From: Haliotis asinina
Taxonomy: Eukaryota > Mollusca > Gastropoda > Lepetellida > Haliotidae
NCBI RefSeq assembly: GCF_037392515.1
Contig: NC_090280.1
Location: 29,083,118-29,147,117 of the forward strand
Reading direction: 5' to 3'
DNA: 64,000 nt
Made by a program: the position numbers and the translations under genes. Under the pieces are notes generated by a model, which was not told the DNA's origin, made no database searches, and was given only the letters and a program-made list of their open reading frames with translations. Of the stretch, positions 12,342 through 24,631 are shown in pieces. How positions within the stretch are numbered: the first letter of the stretch is position 1; each line of letters begins with the position of its first letter.

Positions 12342-15160
12342 ATGTTGCTTCGGGTTCTGTGTTCCATGCTTCTCTGCGGAGCGGCGTTGTCTGACACAAC
12401 TGTGACTATTTACAACGAATGGCTCTCCCAGGGCGGACGTTTCCATTTTGACGTTGGAAGATGGAACAAAATTAATGGTCTCACCCAACAGAGCCTCATT
12501 CCAAAGATGAAATCCTTCAGAACGATTCCAGGCCGTTGGGTGAATAGAGATCTGAGAGGCGATCTCTTTCCAAAGGTACGTATAAAGTAAATTACAGCTT
12601 CTGTGCAGTCAAGCGATATTGTTCTGTCCAAATATGATGACGGAGTCAATCGTTTGTAAGGAGGCGTATTCCTTCATATCTGAAAGTGAAGGGGGGTGGG
12701 GTGAGGGGAGAGAGGCTAATGTTTAAGGCGTTCCCTCATGCTGAAGACCCGGGTGCGATTCCCCACTCCTCGCATGTGCGATGTCTTTTCTGGGGTCCCC
12801 GACGTGATAATGCTGGAACATTGCTAAATCACTCATATCTTAAAAAGGCGGTTAGATAGCCTAGTCGTTAGAGCGTTCGCTCGTCACGCCGAAGACCCGA
12901 GTTCGATTCCCTACATTGGTACAATGTGTGAAGCCCATTTTCTGGTGTCCCCAACAGTCAAGTCCCTGGAATATTGCTAAAAGCGGTGTAAAACTAAAAT
13001 CACTCACTCACTCATACCTTAAAATTGTAAGATACAGGTACACTCAGGTGCCAAAATAAAGTTCACAAGATGGCCGCCACACCATTTCTAACCTGTATCT
13101 TGCACAACATTTTGAATCATTTTTTGTGAAAAAAATACAAACTGGCTTACCTTATATTGTCTCAGTATTTGGTAATGCATCCATTAGCTTGCATAACATG
13201 CCTCATTCTCTTTGGTAGACTGTTATACAGTGACTGTATGTAGGCTGGTGTCAGGGAGGTCCAAATGTTCAACACACAGTCAATTAAATCTTGCTTTGTT
13301 TTGATGAGATGCAAGTCTTTCTGAAGTTTGACTTTGATTGTTCTCCAAACGTTTTCTATAATATTACAGTCTGGTGATTGTGGTGGCCAACTCATGGTAT
13401 TGATACCATTTCCCTGCTTCCAATTTGTTGTCTGCTTTGACACATGGACTGGGCAATTGTCCTCTTGAAAAATATAACCTCTCTCTTGTGGTACTTTTGC
13501 AATAACTGGCCAAAGATTACTGTCTAATATTTCTATATATTTTGTAGAGTTTATGTGACCATCAACTGGCACCAGTGTCCCTACACCGTCAAAACAAATG
13601 CACCCCCAAAACATCACACTAATCTGAGGGGGTTTCCTGTCATTGTAGATTCCAAGACACCTAGGTTTCCATTTTTCCTGATTAGTGCGCCAGACAAAAA
13701 CCTTTCGGGCCTTACCTATAATGACTTGTGTTTCATCTGAAAAAATTACTTTCCACCAGTCTTGATTCACTTTCCAGTGCAGATGAGAACGTGCAAAAGC
13801 TCGTCTTTTAAACCTGTTTACTGCAGACACTGTTGTTTTCTTCTTTACAACCCTCCTAAAATATCCATTTTCATGTAAACGACGCTGTATTGTTCTCTTG
13901 GATAGCTGAACAGTGGCATTTTCATTAAAAATTGCTGAAATGTCACTTAAAGATTTCCTTCTGTTAATTTTCACAATCCTCATCAGTGAGCGCACATGCC
14001 TTTCTGTTGACTTTCTCTTCCTCTTCTTTTAGGATTTTCCTTATCTTCTCCTTGTCTCACTTTCCTCAAATATTTACAGATGGTGAACCTGTTTATCCCT
14101 GTTATCTGTCCTATTTTGCAGCCACTTTTTCCTTCTTTGGATAGTCTTAATATCAATTCTTTCTGATACTCTGTCAAACATTTGCCTCTGGCCCCCATCT
14201 TGTTCTGAGCAGACGACTTCCTGTGACAGTGAGAGTTATTCCCCTTTGTTTACATTTCCTGACAGGTGAACACCAAGACATGCACCCTGTGAAATTTGAT
14301 CCCCCACTTTTGCCTATGAGTTAAGAAATCTTATTTTGAATCAAGAGGTATACTCCATGACGCAATACAGCAACCATTTTGTGAACTCTATTATGGCACA
14401 TGAGTGTAGATTAGATACAGGAAGACGTACGTTTGTATTGTCAGGGTAGTTATCGCTGTATACAGTTCAACTGCACAGGGATAGAATGTACCATTCACCG
14501 TAAACCTCCGTTACAACTGTTTCTTGATTTTGGTCTGGTTAATGGTGTAACTTAGCAGCGTTGTGGATGTGAATGTAACTGAGTGGTGATGATGAGGATG
14601 ATGAAAACTGTCGGTGTTGTCAGTGTTTGCCGAGCTGGTATCAATCACAAGTTACATGTAGGATATTCGTAAAGAGCTCTACAAGGGACATTACTCTATG
14701 GGGCGAGTGACTGAGTTAATATTTAACGTCACATCGGCAATATCTCGGCCATATCGTGACAAAAACAATTTACATGAGAAAAATGGAAACAATTTGAAGA
14801 ATATAACCTGTCATGGAAGGACAGTAAAAACACTGGACTACCATGGATATGGACATAAAAAGTAGCATATAAGCCTAATTGTAATTAAAGAAGACAATAC
14901 AATATAAAACCCGGTCTATAGATTACCAACGACTGAAGGTAGATCACCATACTAGAGAACATGGGAACTTACAGTACCTTTCCTACGCGAATGGACTTCG
15001 CTGGATTTACACCATCCCTTTAGCCACTGGTGATAAAAGTCGTTGCGTTTTCATTGCATCATAGTATATGATCTAAGTGTAGCTTAATAATCTGGGTATG
15101 GAATAACTAGTGGTGTCACAGATTTGTTGAGTGCTGCCTTAGCAGCAAGATCGGCTATTG

Positions 15161-15204
<44 letters not shown>

Positions 15205-17912
15205 GTGATGATGGTAGTGCCCTTGGGTCGTCTTGTACAGACATATTTTGAACTGGTTCTTGACTATATGCTAGTCACCTGAAAATTGCAGATCAAATAA
15301 CTGCATTGCCAAAGTGAATTCCACGGGCACACATGTTCGGCAAGATAAGTTAATTTCTAACATGAAACTATTTGTATAGCGTGACAACAAATATTGTCTT
15401 AAAAGGAAACTTCACATATACAATAAACATATTTATATATAACAAATCTATGAATGTAATGAGCGTACGCAAAACAGAAATAGGCAATAAACTTACGTCC
15501 ATAAATCGCACGGATTCGTCTTTCGTCACTGAACTAATCCTGTTCCGTTGTGTCTGGTTCCAGCGCAGTTGCCGTTGTGCACAACGTAGCCATTCATATA
15601 ACTGTGTTTAAATCGATCCAAAACAAGAACGTCGGCCACGAAGATGAGCAGGGAGGGAGCGGTTGCTCTGGTCTGGGCTGAGACACGACCTCTGAACAGC
15701 ACGCTACTGGTTGATTTTACTGTCGTAAAACAGTAAAAACTTAGTAAATGCTACAACCGAATTTTCGGCATTTAATCGTCATCCATGGCCGTTTGAACCT
15801 GTGGCGTTTGATGCAAAAGCGCCACATTCAGCTTCTAGTATTGTTGTCCTCTTTTCAGTGGCCCGAAAGCTCTAGTCGTCATGGGTATCCAGATCCCAGC
15901 TATCTCCAAGACCATACAATGCAGGCAAAGACGTTCGCAACGTATATGCTGCAACTGAAGAACTACGGGAATTACATTGACGATATGGTCTGGAACATAG
16001 AAGGTTTGAGATGACATAAATCATTTCGAGACGTTTATGGGCTAATTGTGATCTGAAGAGCAGATATGGATCAATGTTTCGAATTAAGATAATAAGGCTT
16101 GAATTATTGCACCAGGGTTTGCTTATGGAAATCCCATTTGAGCCCAAATTTCTTTCGGACATAAGTTTATATTTGACAAGTTACAGACATTTACATCTAC
16201 GTCTATCCCCTCTCGTATTCAGGCAAAGGGTAGTTTAATCTAAAATTTGTCTTACTGGCAAGGGCGGTTGAGTAGAGATTGACGCTTAGTTAAGACTCAT
16301 CACGTGGAAGAATCATGTTCGATTCTCCGCATGGGTAGAGTTAGTGAATTCCACTTTTGGTTTTCCACGTGATTTTCCTGAAAATATTGCAAAAATATTG
16401 TAAAACTAAACTCACTCACTAACGGACTGGGACGGTTGTTTGTTTGCAGGTCTTCACTGGCCCAGCTGGATAGATAAGTCTAAGCATGAGGATAAATTTC
16501 CCAACAACATTGACGCTGCATCAGAATTTGTGTCCCTAATGATTCAGAGTGCCAAAGACTACACAGGAGGACACCTTCCCTCTATCTTTGAAGCTCTCAA
16601 TGAACCTGATTGGGTCGAAAAGTACATTCCACCCCAAACGTGTGTCGAGTTCCATAAGGCAGTCGCCGACAAGGTGAAAAGGAAGTTTGGAATCAAAGTC
16701 AGCGGACCATCATACACTAGCATGGCCTTGAGACAAGCAGATGAAAATGATTTCGCCTTCTGGAAGAGAACTCAAAACTTTCTGGACATGTCTCTTGATC
16801 ACTTGGACTTTTTCTCTTTCCATTCCTACAACTATCTGCAGGATAAAACAGGTAAAAGCTACATGGGCATCAACGAAGCTCGTCTGTTTGCTTCTCTTGA
16901 CATGGTGGAGAATTATGCTCATATCAAGAAAGGGAAAAGTGTTCAGTTAGTTAACACTGAATTTGGATTAGGTTTAGATAACCTCCAAGGCGTTGGCCCA
17001 GACTTTGAAAATGGAATGACGGATTTCCAGACAATTTATCAAGCAAACGGGTTCTTGTGTTCTTTCTTTAACCTGCGAGAGGTTATGGACAGAGCGACAA
17101 TCTTTCTTCTCTCTAATGAACAATACCCAGGTCATACTTCCCTCCGAAATTCCTTATTTACGATTGATGGTCATGCCCTCAACGTGACAAAATACTTCAC
17201 CTTTTGGAAAAACCTTGAGTATGATCACAGGTTTCTTCGATTCTCAAGTGAATTCGATGGGAAGGAGAGAACAGTTTCAGCACATGCCCTTGCAAACCCT
17301 CATACCAAAGAGTTGGTAGTACTTCTCCACAACTTTATCAATAAATTTCAGAATGTGAGACTGGACTTCCCCAATAACTGGATCGACCCGTCGACAGGCG
17401 AGGAAACATGTGTTGTGATGGAAAATGGTTATCCAACTCTAAATGAGGGTTACAAATTTGACAGGCATAAACTTCAAAACACTGTTGGACTCCCAGCAAC
17501 ATCAACGTGCTTTTACAAGTTTAAAACCAACTACAACTTCAACGGAATACGCACAGACAACCAGAACACATACTATGGGAGGAACATGGTTATCCCAATC
17601 ACCAATGGACGTGCACAGACGACCATCAATGTACCGAGCTCTGGCTATCATGAAGGTCATCTTAGAGTGGGCATTAGTCGAGCCAAGAATGCCAATACCA
17701 AACCGAAATCCGTCGTGTTCAATGGTGAGACGTTGACTTCAAGTTACATGCTGTATGACGCGATGGGCACGCTAGGGAAAACAAAGTGGCACGTGTGGGA
17801 GTTCGCGGTCCCTCCGTCAAAAATCCGCACATCCAACTCGGTGACCTTAACCTTTGATGGAAACGGTGGACACGTAACCTCCGTTGGACTCGCTGCTGGA
17901 AAACTTCAGTAA
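12342..17912 (+). CDS. Secreted GH-A clan glycoside hydrolase, GH86 agarase/porphyranase-like, copy 2
   Basis: Exons 12342-12575, 15859-16003 and 16450-17912 give 613 aa. Exon 1 is again exactly 234 nt and exon 2 is 145 nt, with the same phases and a GTACGT first donor as copy 1. The signal peptide is MLLRVLCSMLLCGAALS, cut before DTTVT. Likely catalytic residues are Glu178 in NEPDW and Glu297 in NTEFG. The loop before the nucleophile reads NYLQDKTGKSYMG, unlike the NTSS form of copies 3 and 4. Intron 1 is swollen to 3.3 kb by a Tc1-like transposon, tRNA-derived SINEs, a LINE 3' fragment and a GAT microsatellite. No stop or frameshift is seen in the exons, so the gene should be functional. 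GH86 assignment is by motif and architecture only. Confidence 0.85.
12705..12836 (+). repeat. tRNA-derived SINE family B, degraded
   Basis: Contains CTGAAGACCCGGGTGCGATTC (a B-box-like block), TTTTCTGGGGTCCCCGACGT and GCTGGAACATTGCTAAATC, matching the better copy directly downstream. Confidence 0.5.
12845..13016 (+). repeat. tRNA-derived SINE family B
   Basis: The head reads GATAGCCTAGTCGTTAGAGCG (A-box-like) and GAGTTCGATTCCC (B box), the two internal pol III promoter blocks of a tRNA gene. The body ends GTGTAAAACTAAAATCACTC with a CACTC tail like the resident LINE's 3' end, suggesting LINE-driven mobilisation. Confidence 0.65.
13041..14406 (-). mobile_element. Tc1-like DNA transposon (DD34E) in intron 1 of copy 2
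   Basis: The left end reads CACTCAGGTGCCAAAATAAA and continues GTTCACAAGATGG. The right end is its inverted, slightly diverged counterpart (CACTCATGTGCCATAATAGA when read from the right). Each end is flanked by a TA dinucleotide (13039-13040 and 14407-14408), the hallmark duplication of Tc1/mariner elements. The length of 1366 bp is normal for the group. It lies antisense to the hydrolase gene and carries a single transposase gene with one frame break, so it is complete in outline but not autonomous as read. Confidence 0.88.
13162..14198 (-). pseudogene. Tc1 transposase with one frameshift
   Basis: The N-terminal part (MGARGKCLTEYQKELILRLS, with the helix-turn-helix block GCKIGQITGINRFTICKYL) is in one frame. 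The rest, from about RKSTERHVRSLMRIVKINRR, is in another. The break falls within a purine-rich run near 14010-14040. The catalytic part shows FSDETQV, QEDNCPVH and PQSPDCNIIENVW. Thirty-four residues separate the second D from the E, defining DD34E of the Tc1 group. The C-terminus ends RMRHVMQANGCITKY, as in typical Tc1 proteins. The 1037-bp length fits a ~340-aa protein, so little else is missing. Confidence 0.85.
14704..15160 (-). mobile_element. LINE 3' fragment with internal deletion
   Basis: Starts with GTGACTGAGTTAATATTTAA and AACGTCACATCGGCAATATC, follows the LINE 3' UTR to about 15040, then jumps to the RNase H-end segment GGTGTCACAGATTTGTTGAG and GCCTTAGCAGCAAGATCGGC. The intervening ~0.5 kb of ORF2 is deleted. 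It ends in a GAT microsatellite. Confidence 0.7.
15161..15214 (+). repeat. (GAT)n microsatellite
   Basis: About 16 tandem GAT units, the last few diverged to GGT. It adjoins the LINE fragment on its left. Confidence 0.9.
16262..16420 (+). repeat. tRNA-derived SINE family B, degraded, in intron 2 of copy 2
   Basis: Shows GGGCGGTTGAGTAGAGATT, CATGTTCGATTCTCCGCATG (B-box-like) and the tail ATTGTAAAACTAAACTCACTC. It lies just upstream of the exon 3 acceptor. Confidence 0.5.
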
Positions 17913-17917
17913 TTAAA
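17912..17917 (+). terminator. Variant poly(A) signal at the stop codon of copy 2
   Basis: ATTAAA begins at the last base of the TAA stop (17910-17912), placed as in copies 1 and 3. Confidence 0.4.
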
Positions 17918-19698
17918 TTATCTTTAAAAATATTTGTATTGTTTTGATTCCATTCCCGCATCAGGAATGAAATGCAACGAGACGGTGATGGAATTAGAGA
18001 TACAGATCCTAGAGGCACATTACAACACTTAGTACGTTTCAAGTGGTCATATATAATCGACAGGATTAGAATTATCAGCTATTTTTGCGGTGTTATTGAA
18101 AAACATTCTCGCACACATGCTTCGGCAACGGGTCCACATCAGAGTTCTCAGTGTGCAATTTAACAATGTTTAGAGGACATAAATAAACTGATGAATTAAA
18201 TCAACAACAGTACTTATAAAAGTTGTCAAATGAACATTATAAGTTACCATTTTGATCTTTAATGTGCGATCGTGTACTGTAATTCGGCTTTCGTCGCTTC
18301 GACCTACACGCTCGGACACGATGTTTAATGCATAAAACGTTCTTGTCACGGATAATATCCAGACATGATACATCCTCCAAGTTCCATAATATACATATTG
18401 GTGGTGCGTGTATGTGTAACACGTCCAGAACAGCTTGATGTTACCCAAAACTTTCGTCTGAATCTTCAGGCTTTCGTTTATGAGGACAGCATACATTTCT
18501 GTTATCTGATTGACTGACTTGGGCCACATGTCTGATTTTGACCAATCACGATCCTTATTGCAGACTGAGCCGACAAAGCGTCATTACAAAACAGTCTTTA
18601 TCCAATTAGATCACATCTTACAACCATGGACATACTCTTGGCAAGGGTACAGTGATATTGTTGATGTTGAGAGCTATCGAACGATACCTGCCATCAAACG
18701 AATCGCCCCACATGTTATTCATACGAAACTTCGAAAACGGAGGTTTCCACACTGTTGTGTCACGTTACCAGGCGGAATGCTACTGATATAGGGAAATACA
18801 TGACCATATATCTTATTTCAGAAATCTCTTTTTTCATAATAATTTTATGAGTGTCTAAAAATGAAAATAAGAGAGAAAAGAGGAAATGGACAGCATGGCA
18901 TGAAACAACACCCCAATTCCTGCTTCCTTCCTGGACATATAAACGTGTATGCCTGCATTTTCATTAAAAGTAGTTTATTTAAGTATTATGTAAATAATAT
19001 GATAAAGATAACTTTCATATTTACAAACAGAAGGATTAGGCCGTTCAAATGGTGTATGATGTGTAGTTGTAATAATGATTTAAGAGCTGCTATTGCCCTT
19101 GATAACCATAGGCTTCACCTATGACCTCTGGGAACTCGATGTCATGTCGGTATGTGCCTCTGGTTGACTGGTATTGAAAGAGTTAATTGTGACTATATCG
19201 TGAGCAATTCATTATTTCAGCAGCTGTATAATGTTTCTAAACTAATCGAAACTGCACCTGACAATCCTGTGATTACCATCATGCGATAGGAACACATGTT
19301 TATGAATCGCTATGAAATGCTCTGAAAAAAGACGAAAACTGATATGGGGAAAATGAATTTTAAGAAACTATTTGGCACAACCAAGTTCATACTGAATCCC
19401 CACATGTGGAGAAATAGTTTTAAAAACGAAACGCTGAACAAAACTGCAAACGTTATACGCACGTCTGTAGTCAAACGCTAAAACGCATCCCACATAAAAT
19501 GCACGTGCATCATCTTCATGCATTGTTAAGCCACTACATGAAAAAACTGGCAGAAGCTCAACGAAACAACCCATCAGCCGTTTGCAAGGACGGACATCGT
19601 AGCATGAGGTGACAAGGCACTTCAGCGTATGCACAAAGACCACCCCAAGCCTGCGGACCCCATATAATAATACTGGGTGTGTTAATGACAAACCCAGG
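17918..19698. other. Intergenic between copies 2 and 3, proximal part
   Basis: No supported gene. Open frames of up to 119 codons on either strand lack recognisable domains. No clear repeat was seen. Confidence 0.35.
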
Positions 19699-20190
19699 TC
19701 ACCGCCATCAAGGATCGCTACATCCGGGTGAGATATTTTTGTTCAAACACCACGGCTGCATCATCGACAGCAATCGAATTTACGAGACTGCACCGAATCT
19801 CCTCCCTGACAGTTGGCAAGGGGTTATGAGAAGTCAGACGTTTTACCAGAAGACCAGTCAAACATCATGTCGTTCCCGTTATCAATGTCAGTGGTTGAAC
19901 TTTGGAGCTTGACTATTCGCTACGTCTCACGTTGCAGGAGTTTGACAGGACTTCCTCCAGGAAAGCAATGTTCAGGTGGTACCTTAATTAGCCTTATCGA
20001 TCGCACCATTTGTCCCCCATTTAAACATCTATGGGATATCGTTGATCGACGCTTGCGTGAGCGCAATCCACCACCTCAGACAATACAAGAACTTCACACA
20101 GCACTTCAGAAAAGGTATCAAAACGTTCGCCAAAACAGCATTCGTCATTTCCTATCTTCTGTGAATCTGCTGGTCACACCAGATACAGTC
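19699..20190 (+). pseudogene. Degraded Tc1-like transposase remnant
   Basis: In one frame it reads KDRYIRVRYF, TTAASSTAIEFTRLHRISS and RRFTRRPVKHHV, echoing the Tc1 N-terminal region (RYI, TA, ISxxTV, RRPV). A later piece reads LWDIVDRRLRERNPPPQTIQ, then ELHTALQKRYQNVRQNSIRH, the end of a Tc1 transposase after the catalytic E. Internal stops and frame breaks are many, and the DD motif region is mostly gone. It is older than, and distinct from, the element at 13041. Confidence 0.65.
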
Positions 20191-20205
20191 ATTTTACTCT
20201 GACCA

Positions 20206-21689
20206 AGGGGCTTTCATACCCCTCCTGTGGCAATACCATTATTGCTTTGGAAATTTGTGAAGCGATGGTTTTACTGTAATTGAGCATTCATGTCATGTTT
20301 TAATCAGTTATATACAATCAGTAAGTAAACTCCAAGACGACATGTCAAGTTTCATTTTTAGAAGAGTGTACATATTTCCAAGAAATAGAAGCCTGACTTG
20401 GCGAGCAAGCCTATAAGGCCGCATAAAAAATGATTCATGTTTCTCGGGCACATTTTTTTCAAAAGTGACGCGGACGGGAGGACTTTATTTTTAAAGTTTG
20501 ATAGCAAAAAACAGTGAAGAGGGAGTAACCATTTTTTGTTTCGGTGCTCTCCGAAATACATCTTGGGAAGTTTGGCACGTGTTAATGAGTTATAGATTCA
20601 GTCACCCTCGTTCTTACAGACACACTCTTATATTTGACAAATGGATGATCGGGACGTGGCCAAGTCAAAATTATTGTTTTAAAATGACACTAAAAATTGT
20701 TACGCGAACAAATAAAAGTCATGCTCCGATGACCGAGAGACATTTCAGTTTTATTGTTGGTGTTGTTGTTGTTGGTGTTGTTGTTGTTTAGCTTTACGTG
20801 TTATGTTAACGCCGCAGCAGTATCCAGAGATTACATAAGCTGGATACATAGCATGCTTAAATCAACAACGCGAGAACTAGAAAGTAAAAAGTACTGTAGA
20901 TATTTACACATATTCACTTTCAGCTTTTACTTTTAGTAATAAGGATTTTACTCTTAATTGATTTACTCATTAACGTAAAATACTGTTTTAATGTCCTTGA
21001 ATATAAAAATAGATATTTATTCTTACGTCATTACGTCCGAATTATGATTCGTGTCGATTATATCTGTCTATATTAAGATCACTGCAGCCGAGTCTGAGGT
21101 GACAATATATGTTTTGACAAAACCTAGATCCGAACTCCAAATCAAAGTAACTCTGTTGGGCGTAATATTGTTTTAGATTTAAGGCATGGAATTACGCGAC
21201 ATAATCGCGCTAAGTAAAATGAATTAAGGATATCGTTACGTTCTACAGTTAACTGTTTATAGGGTAGAACTGTTCATTTGATCATGCTTGACCATGGTAC
21301 AATAAGATGTGTCGGAACGTCGCGCGTCACGAAGTAAACAAAGTTCATGTCCATAAATTGTGTTTAGTATTTTCTTTACTGAGATATAAATTGTACCAGG
21401 TTTATCTGTTATCTACTACAATCTGCTACCTAATACTTGAATGCATGTGAGTTGCACGTGGAGTTACTTATAATGACACAAAATGTGCAGCAGTTCTCAC
21501 GCCTTGCCAAGGTTTTCAGATAACCTGGGCGTACCGTGTATGCACATGGCTATCAATCAGCTCCACCCTCGTGATCAGATAAACAACATCTGATACCCAG
21601 CAAGCCTTTGTGCATACACTACTTTTACACGCCAATAAGTAAACGACGTTGACTCCATGAATCGTTTCAGATCATTACCATCTACGGCA
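20206..21689. other. Intergenic, no supported gene
   Basis: Contains a TGTTGT/TGTTGG microsatellite at about 20755-20790. Otherwise AT-rich with nothing recognised. Confidence 0.4.
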
Positions 21690-22315
21690 AATCAAGAATC
21701 AGCTACGTGTCCTGTAACCTATTACAAATAGCCTATTCACTATCGTAATCAGTTAGACTATTGCCAATTATAGACAAATCGCCCATTGACTCTCCTAAAC
21801 AAGTAGCCTAATGACTTTATGAACAAATGGCCTACTGCCTTTTTATAAACACATCTCCTACTGGCAATCATATCATAAACAAATAGCCTATTGACTATCA
21901 TTAACAAATCGCATATGTACTATTATATATTACACAAATAGCCGATTGACTATTATGAAGAATTCGCCAATTTACTATCATAAACAAGTAGCCTGTTGAC
22001 TAATGTAAACAAACAGCCTACTGACTATCATTAAAAACTCGCATATTGATGAATATAAGTAATTAGCTTATTGCCTATCGTAAACAAATAGCTTTTTGCC
22101 TATTTTAAACGAATCGTCTTTCGATTATCATGAACACATAGCCTACTGACTAATATAAACACATAGCGTATTGATTATTACTGAGAAATTGCCTGCTGAC
22201 TATTATAAAGAAAGTGACTATTGACTATTTCAGAGAAATTGTCCGTTGTGACTATTGATTATTATAAAGAAAGTGACTATTGCCTATTATGAAGAAACTG
22301 TCTAATGACTACCCA
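21690..22315 (+). repeat. Degenerate ~27-bp minisatellite
   Basis: A unit close to AAACAAATAGCCTATTGACT plus ATYAT recurs about 20 times with period 26-29 bp. It is best conserved near 21870-22030. The right third shifts to a variant with GAGAAATTGCCT and AAAGAAAGTGACTATTG. Unit sequence and length vary, so it is old or evolving by slippage. Confidence 0.75.
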
Positions 22316-22920
22316 GGCATTATCATCCATAGTATCACAGTGATATGGGCTTTCGAGAATACGCGTCTGAGAACATGGGGCAGAATGATATGTGCTCTTG
22401 CTTGTTGTTTAAAGGCCCTGTAAGCAATGTTTCACCGTCATTATGGTGGCCAGTAAGTAATCAAATATGTTCAAAACACTCCACGAAACGAGACTGCGAC
22501 TTGGCCACACAGCGGACTATATAATACTAGTACTAATACTAATACTAGAAACATGACTGGTAATGCATTAATAAAATAAGAAAAACCAAAACCAATCACC
22601 TAAAACACAAATACAGTTAATCCGTTCATATTGTGGCCAGTCATGAACTTCTCAGGACTAACCTTTGTTCAGCTCCCTCTTTCGGACACTGAAAGTCTGT
22701 TTCAAGGGCTCCTGTCAGCTCACTATTTATACAGGTTAAGTGTCATGTGTCATGTGTCATAACGTCGCTGTTTCTAATATCATCTGGGACATGTAGATCT
22801 ATACAGCGTCTAAAACTGCTTGGGGAACAATCGTCAACACCTAAAACTCATTGATGCAGCTGGAATAACCACCAAAGATACGTTATATGTTCTTGCCTGC
22901 AGTATCGTACATCGACCCTT
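22316..22920. other. Intergenic, no supported gene
   Basis: Holds a short ACTAAT repeat near 22525-22550 and two CATGTGTCAT units near 22745. No gene is seen. Confidence 0.35.
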
Positions 22921-23168
22921 GGGATAGAATAGGCTTCAGCAACCCATGCTTGCCATAAAGGGCGACTATGCTTGTCGAAGAGGCAACTAACGGTTCGGGT
23001 GGTCAGACTCGCTGACTTGGTTGACACGTTTCATCGGTTCCCATTTGCGCAGACCGATGCTCATGCTGTTGATCATTGGATTGTCTGACCCAGACTCGAT
23101 TATTTAGAAATAACTCCGCACAACTGGAATATTGCTGAGTGCGGCGTAAAACTAAACTCACTCACTCA
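22921..23168 (+). repeat. SINE-like repeat family A, near full length
   Basis: One of the best family A copies. Order: AGAATAGGCTTCAGCAACCC, CTTGCCATAAAGGGCGACT, GGGTGGTCAGACTCGCTGAC, GATGCTCATGCTGTTGATCA, CAACTGGAATATTGCTGAGT, GCGGCGTAAAACTAAACTC and a CACTCACTCA tail. Confidence 0.75.
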
Positions 23169-23775
23169 GTATTGCTCTTATATCAGTTGAAAGATAACGG
23201 CGTTATGTCACGCCGAAACATCCCTCATATTAAGCATAAAGACATTGAGCTCTATATCCATTGAACTCGCCTCGTTGTTTCACTCATTTGCAGTTAGCTA
23301 TAACATACACTGAAATAATGCGCAGCCTTACACACGACAGTCGCTATCATAAAGCACATGGTTGTGTCAAGTATATATTTTTAGATAACAAGAAGGAATG
23401 TGTTTTGACTGTAGCAGAGTCATTATCTATGACAGGATGGACCGATCCTAAATACCCACATACCGATCTCGTACACAACAGCTCCAAATTAGCCCATGGA
23501 AGAAACCGTCACAAGCATAACATTATGGTTTCGCTGGTGTCATGTGTAACTCCAGGTTGACACTGATTAGTTTTATGCGTTTCTTTTAATTATACGATAT
23601 TCAGTGTATCAATTTGGAAGCCTATATTTCAGTTTCACAAGAAAGGTATCAGATGTGAAAATTCTCTGTTACCAACAGGTTTGATCATGATCCCATACAT
23701 GTATATATCAACTTACACAGTTCAGTGTCATGACGCAGTACATCATTACATCAGAACATGATTGTCATATTTACA

Positions 23776-24033
23776 GTGAGTGACTGAGTTTAGTTTTACG
23801 CCGTATTATTCCGGCGTTATGGAGGCGATCTCTGAATAATCAATTCTGGACCAGACAATCCAATGATCAACGTAATGAGCATCGACCTGCGCAGTAGGGA
23901 ACCGACGGCAATCGTCAACATGTAAGCGAGATTGACCACCAGATCCCGTTAGTCGCCCCTTACGACAAGCATAGTCGCCTCTGTGGCAAGCATGGGTTGC
24001 TGAAGGCCTGATCTACCCAGATATCTCCACGAG
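23776..24033 (-). repeat. SINE-like repeat family A, near full length
   Basis: Reverse copy: GTGAGTGACTGAGTTTAGTT, TTACGCCGTATTATTCCGGC, CCAGACAATCCAATGATCAA, GTTAGTCGCCCCTTACGACA and GCAAGCATGGGTTGCTGAAG. With 22921-23168 it makes an inverted pair about 600 bp apart. Confidence 0.75.
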
Positions 24034-24593
24034 TCCCATCATACTTAAAAATATCCTGAGTAATTTGTGATAATTTGTTGACACAACACAGAATTTTAAG
24101 ACTGTGTGACTTAAACATAGTTTATGCATGAAAATATACGCCATGAACTGACTGCCCAACAAGTACTGAAGAGTTTATTTGAAGCTCTCTCCCTGATGCA
24201 AATTCATGTACATGTAAATACAGAACCAGATGACAGATCATTGATGATACTACTTTTATTCACCAGCGATCACGATGAGGATAATGTATGAATATCGATT
24301 CGTGTGTCTGGCATTCTATATCAACGTACTTGTGAAAGATCAAATTGATCAGATGTCATTATGTAATCTTGAATATTTTTTCAATAGTTCATGTAAGTGA
24401 ATGCCAGTGAGTGATGTACATCCCCATAGTACTGTCTGTGTGTTGGACAGCGTTTAAATATAGTAATATGTGCAGTGAGGAATGTTATGTTGAGTCTATA
24501 ATACTGTACATTGTCTATTGGCGTTTGAAATATGTTACCCTGATTATTCGAGGAATTTCAGACGCTCCTTTCACATAAAGATTACAGCAATCG
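24034..24593. other. Upstream region of copy 3
   Basis: No gene or repeat recognised. It probably holds regulatory sequence for copy 3. Confidence 0.35.
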
Positions 24594-24601
24594 GTTAAAA
24601 G
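24594..24601 (+). promoter_or_regulatory. TATA-like box of copy 3 (GTTAAAAG)
   Basis: GTTAAAAG lies about 37 nt before the ATG at 24632, in the same place as the TATA-like boxes of the paralogues. A clear CACATGCA box is missing here; only a diverged form (TCACATAAAGATTACAG) is seen just upstream. Confidence 0.35.
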
Positions 24602-24631
24602 ACCGCTCGGCGACCAGACCTTCGAATCAGA

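Noticed and set aside
16710-16950. Short open frames on other frames of exon 3 in each hydrolase copy
   Set aside because: They overlap the conserved catalytic exon in shifted or antisense frames and show no independent conservation.
18170-18529. 119-codon minus-strand frame between hydrolase copies 2 and 3
   Set aside because: No domain, signal or repeat match; its length is compatible with chance in a 64-kb window.
21690-22315. CRISPR-like array of short repeats
   Set aside because: Units are direct neighbours without unique spacers and vary in length and sequence; this is a eukaryotic minisatellite, and no cas genes exist.
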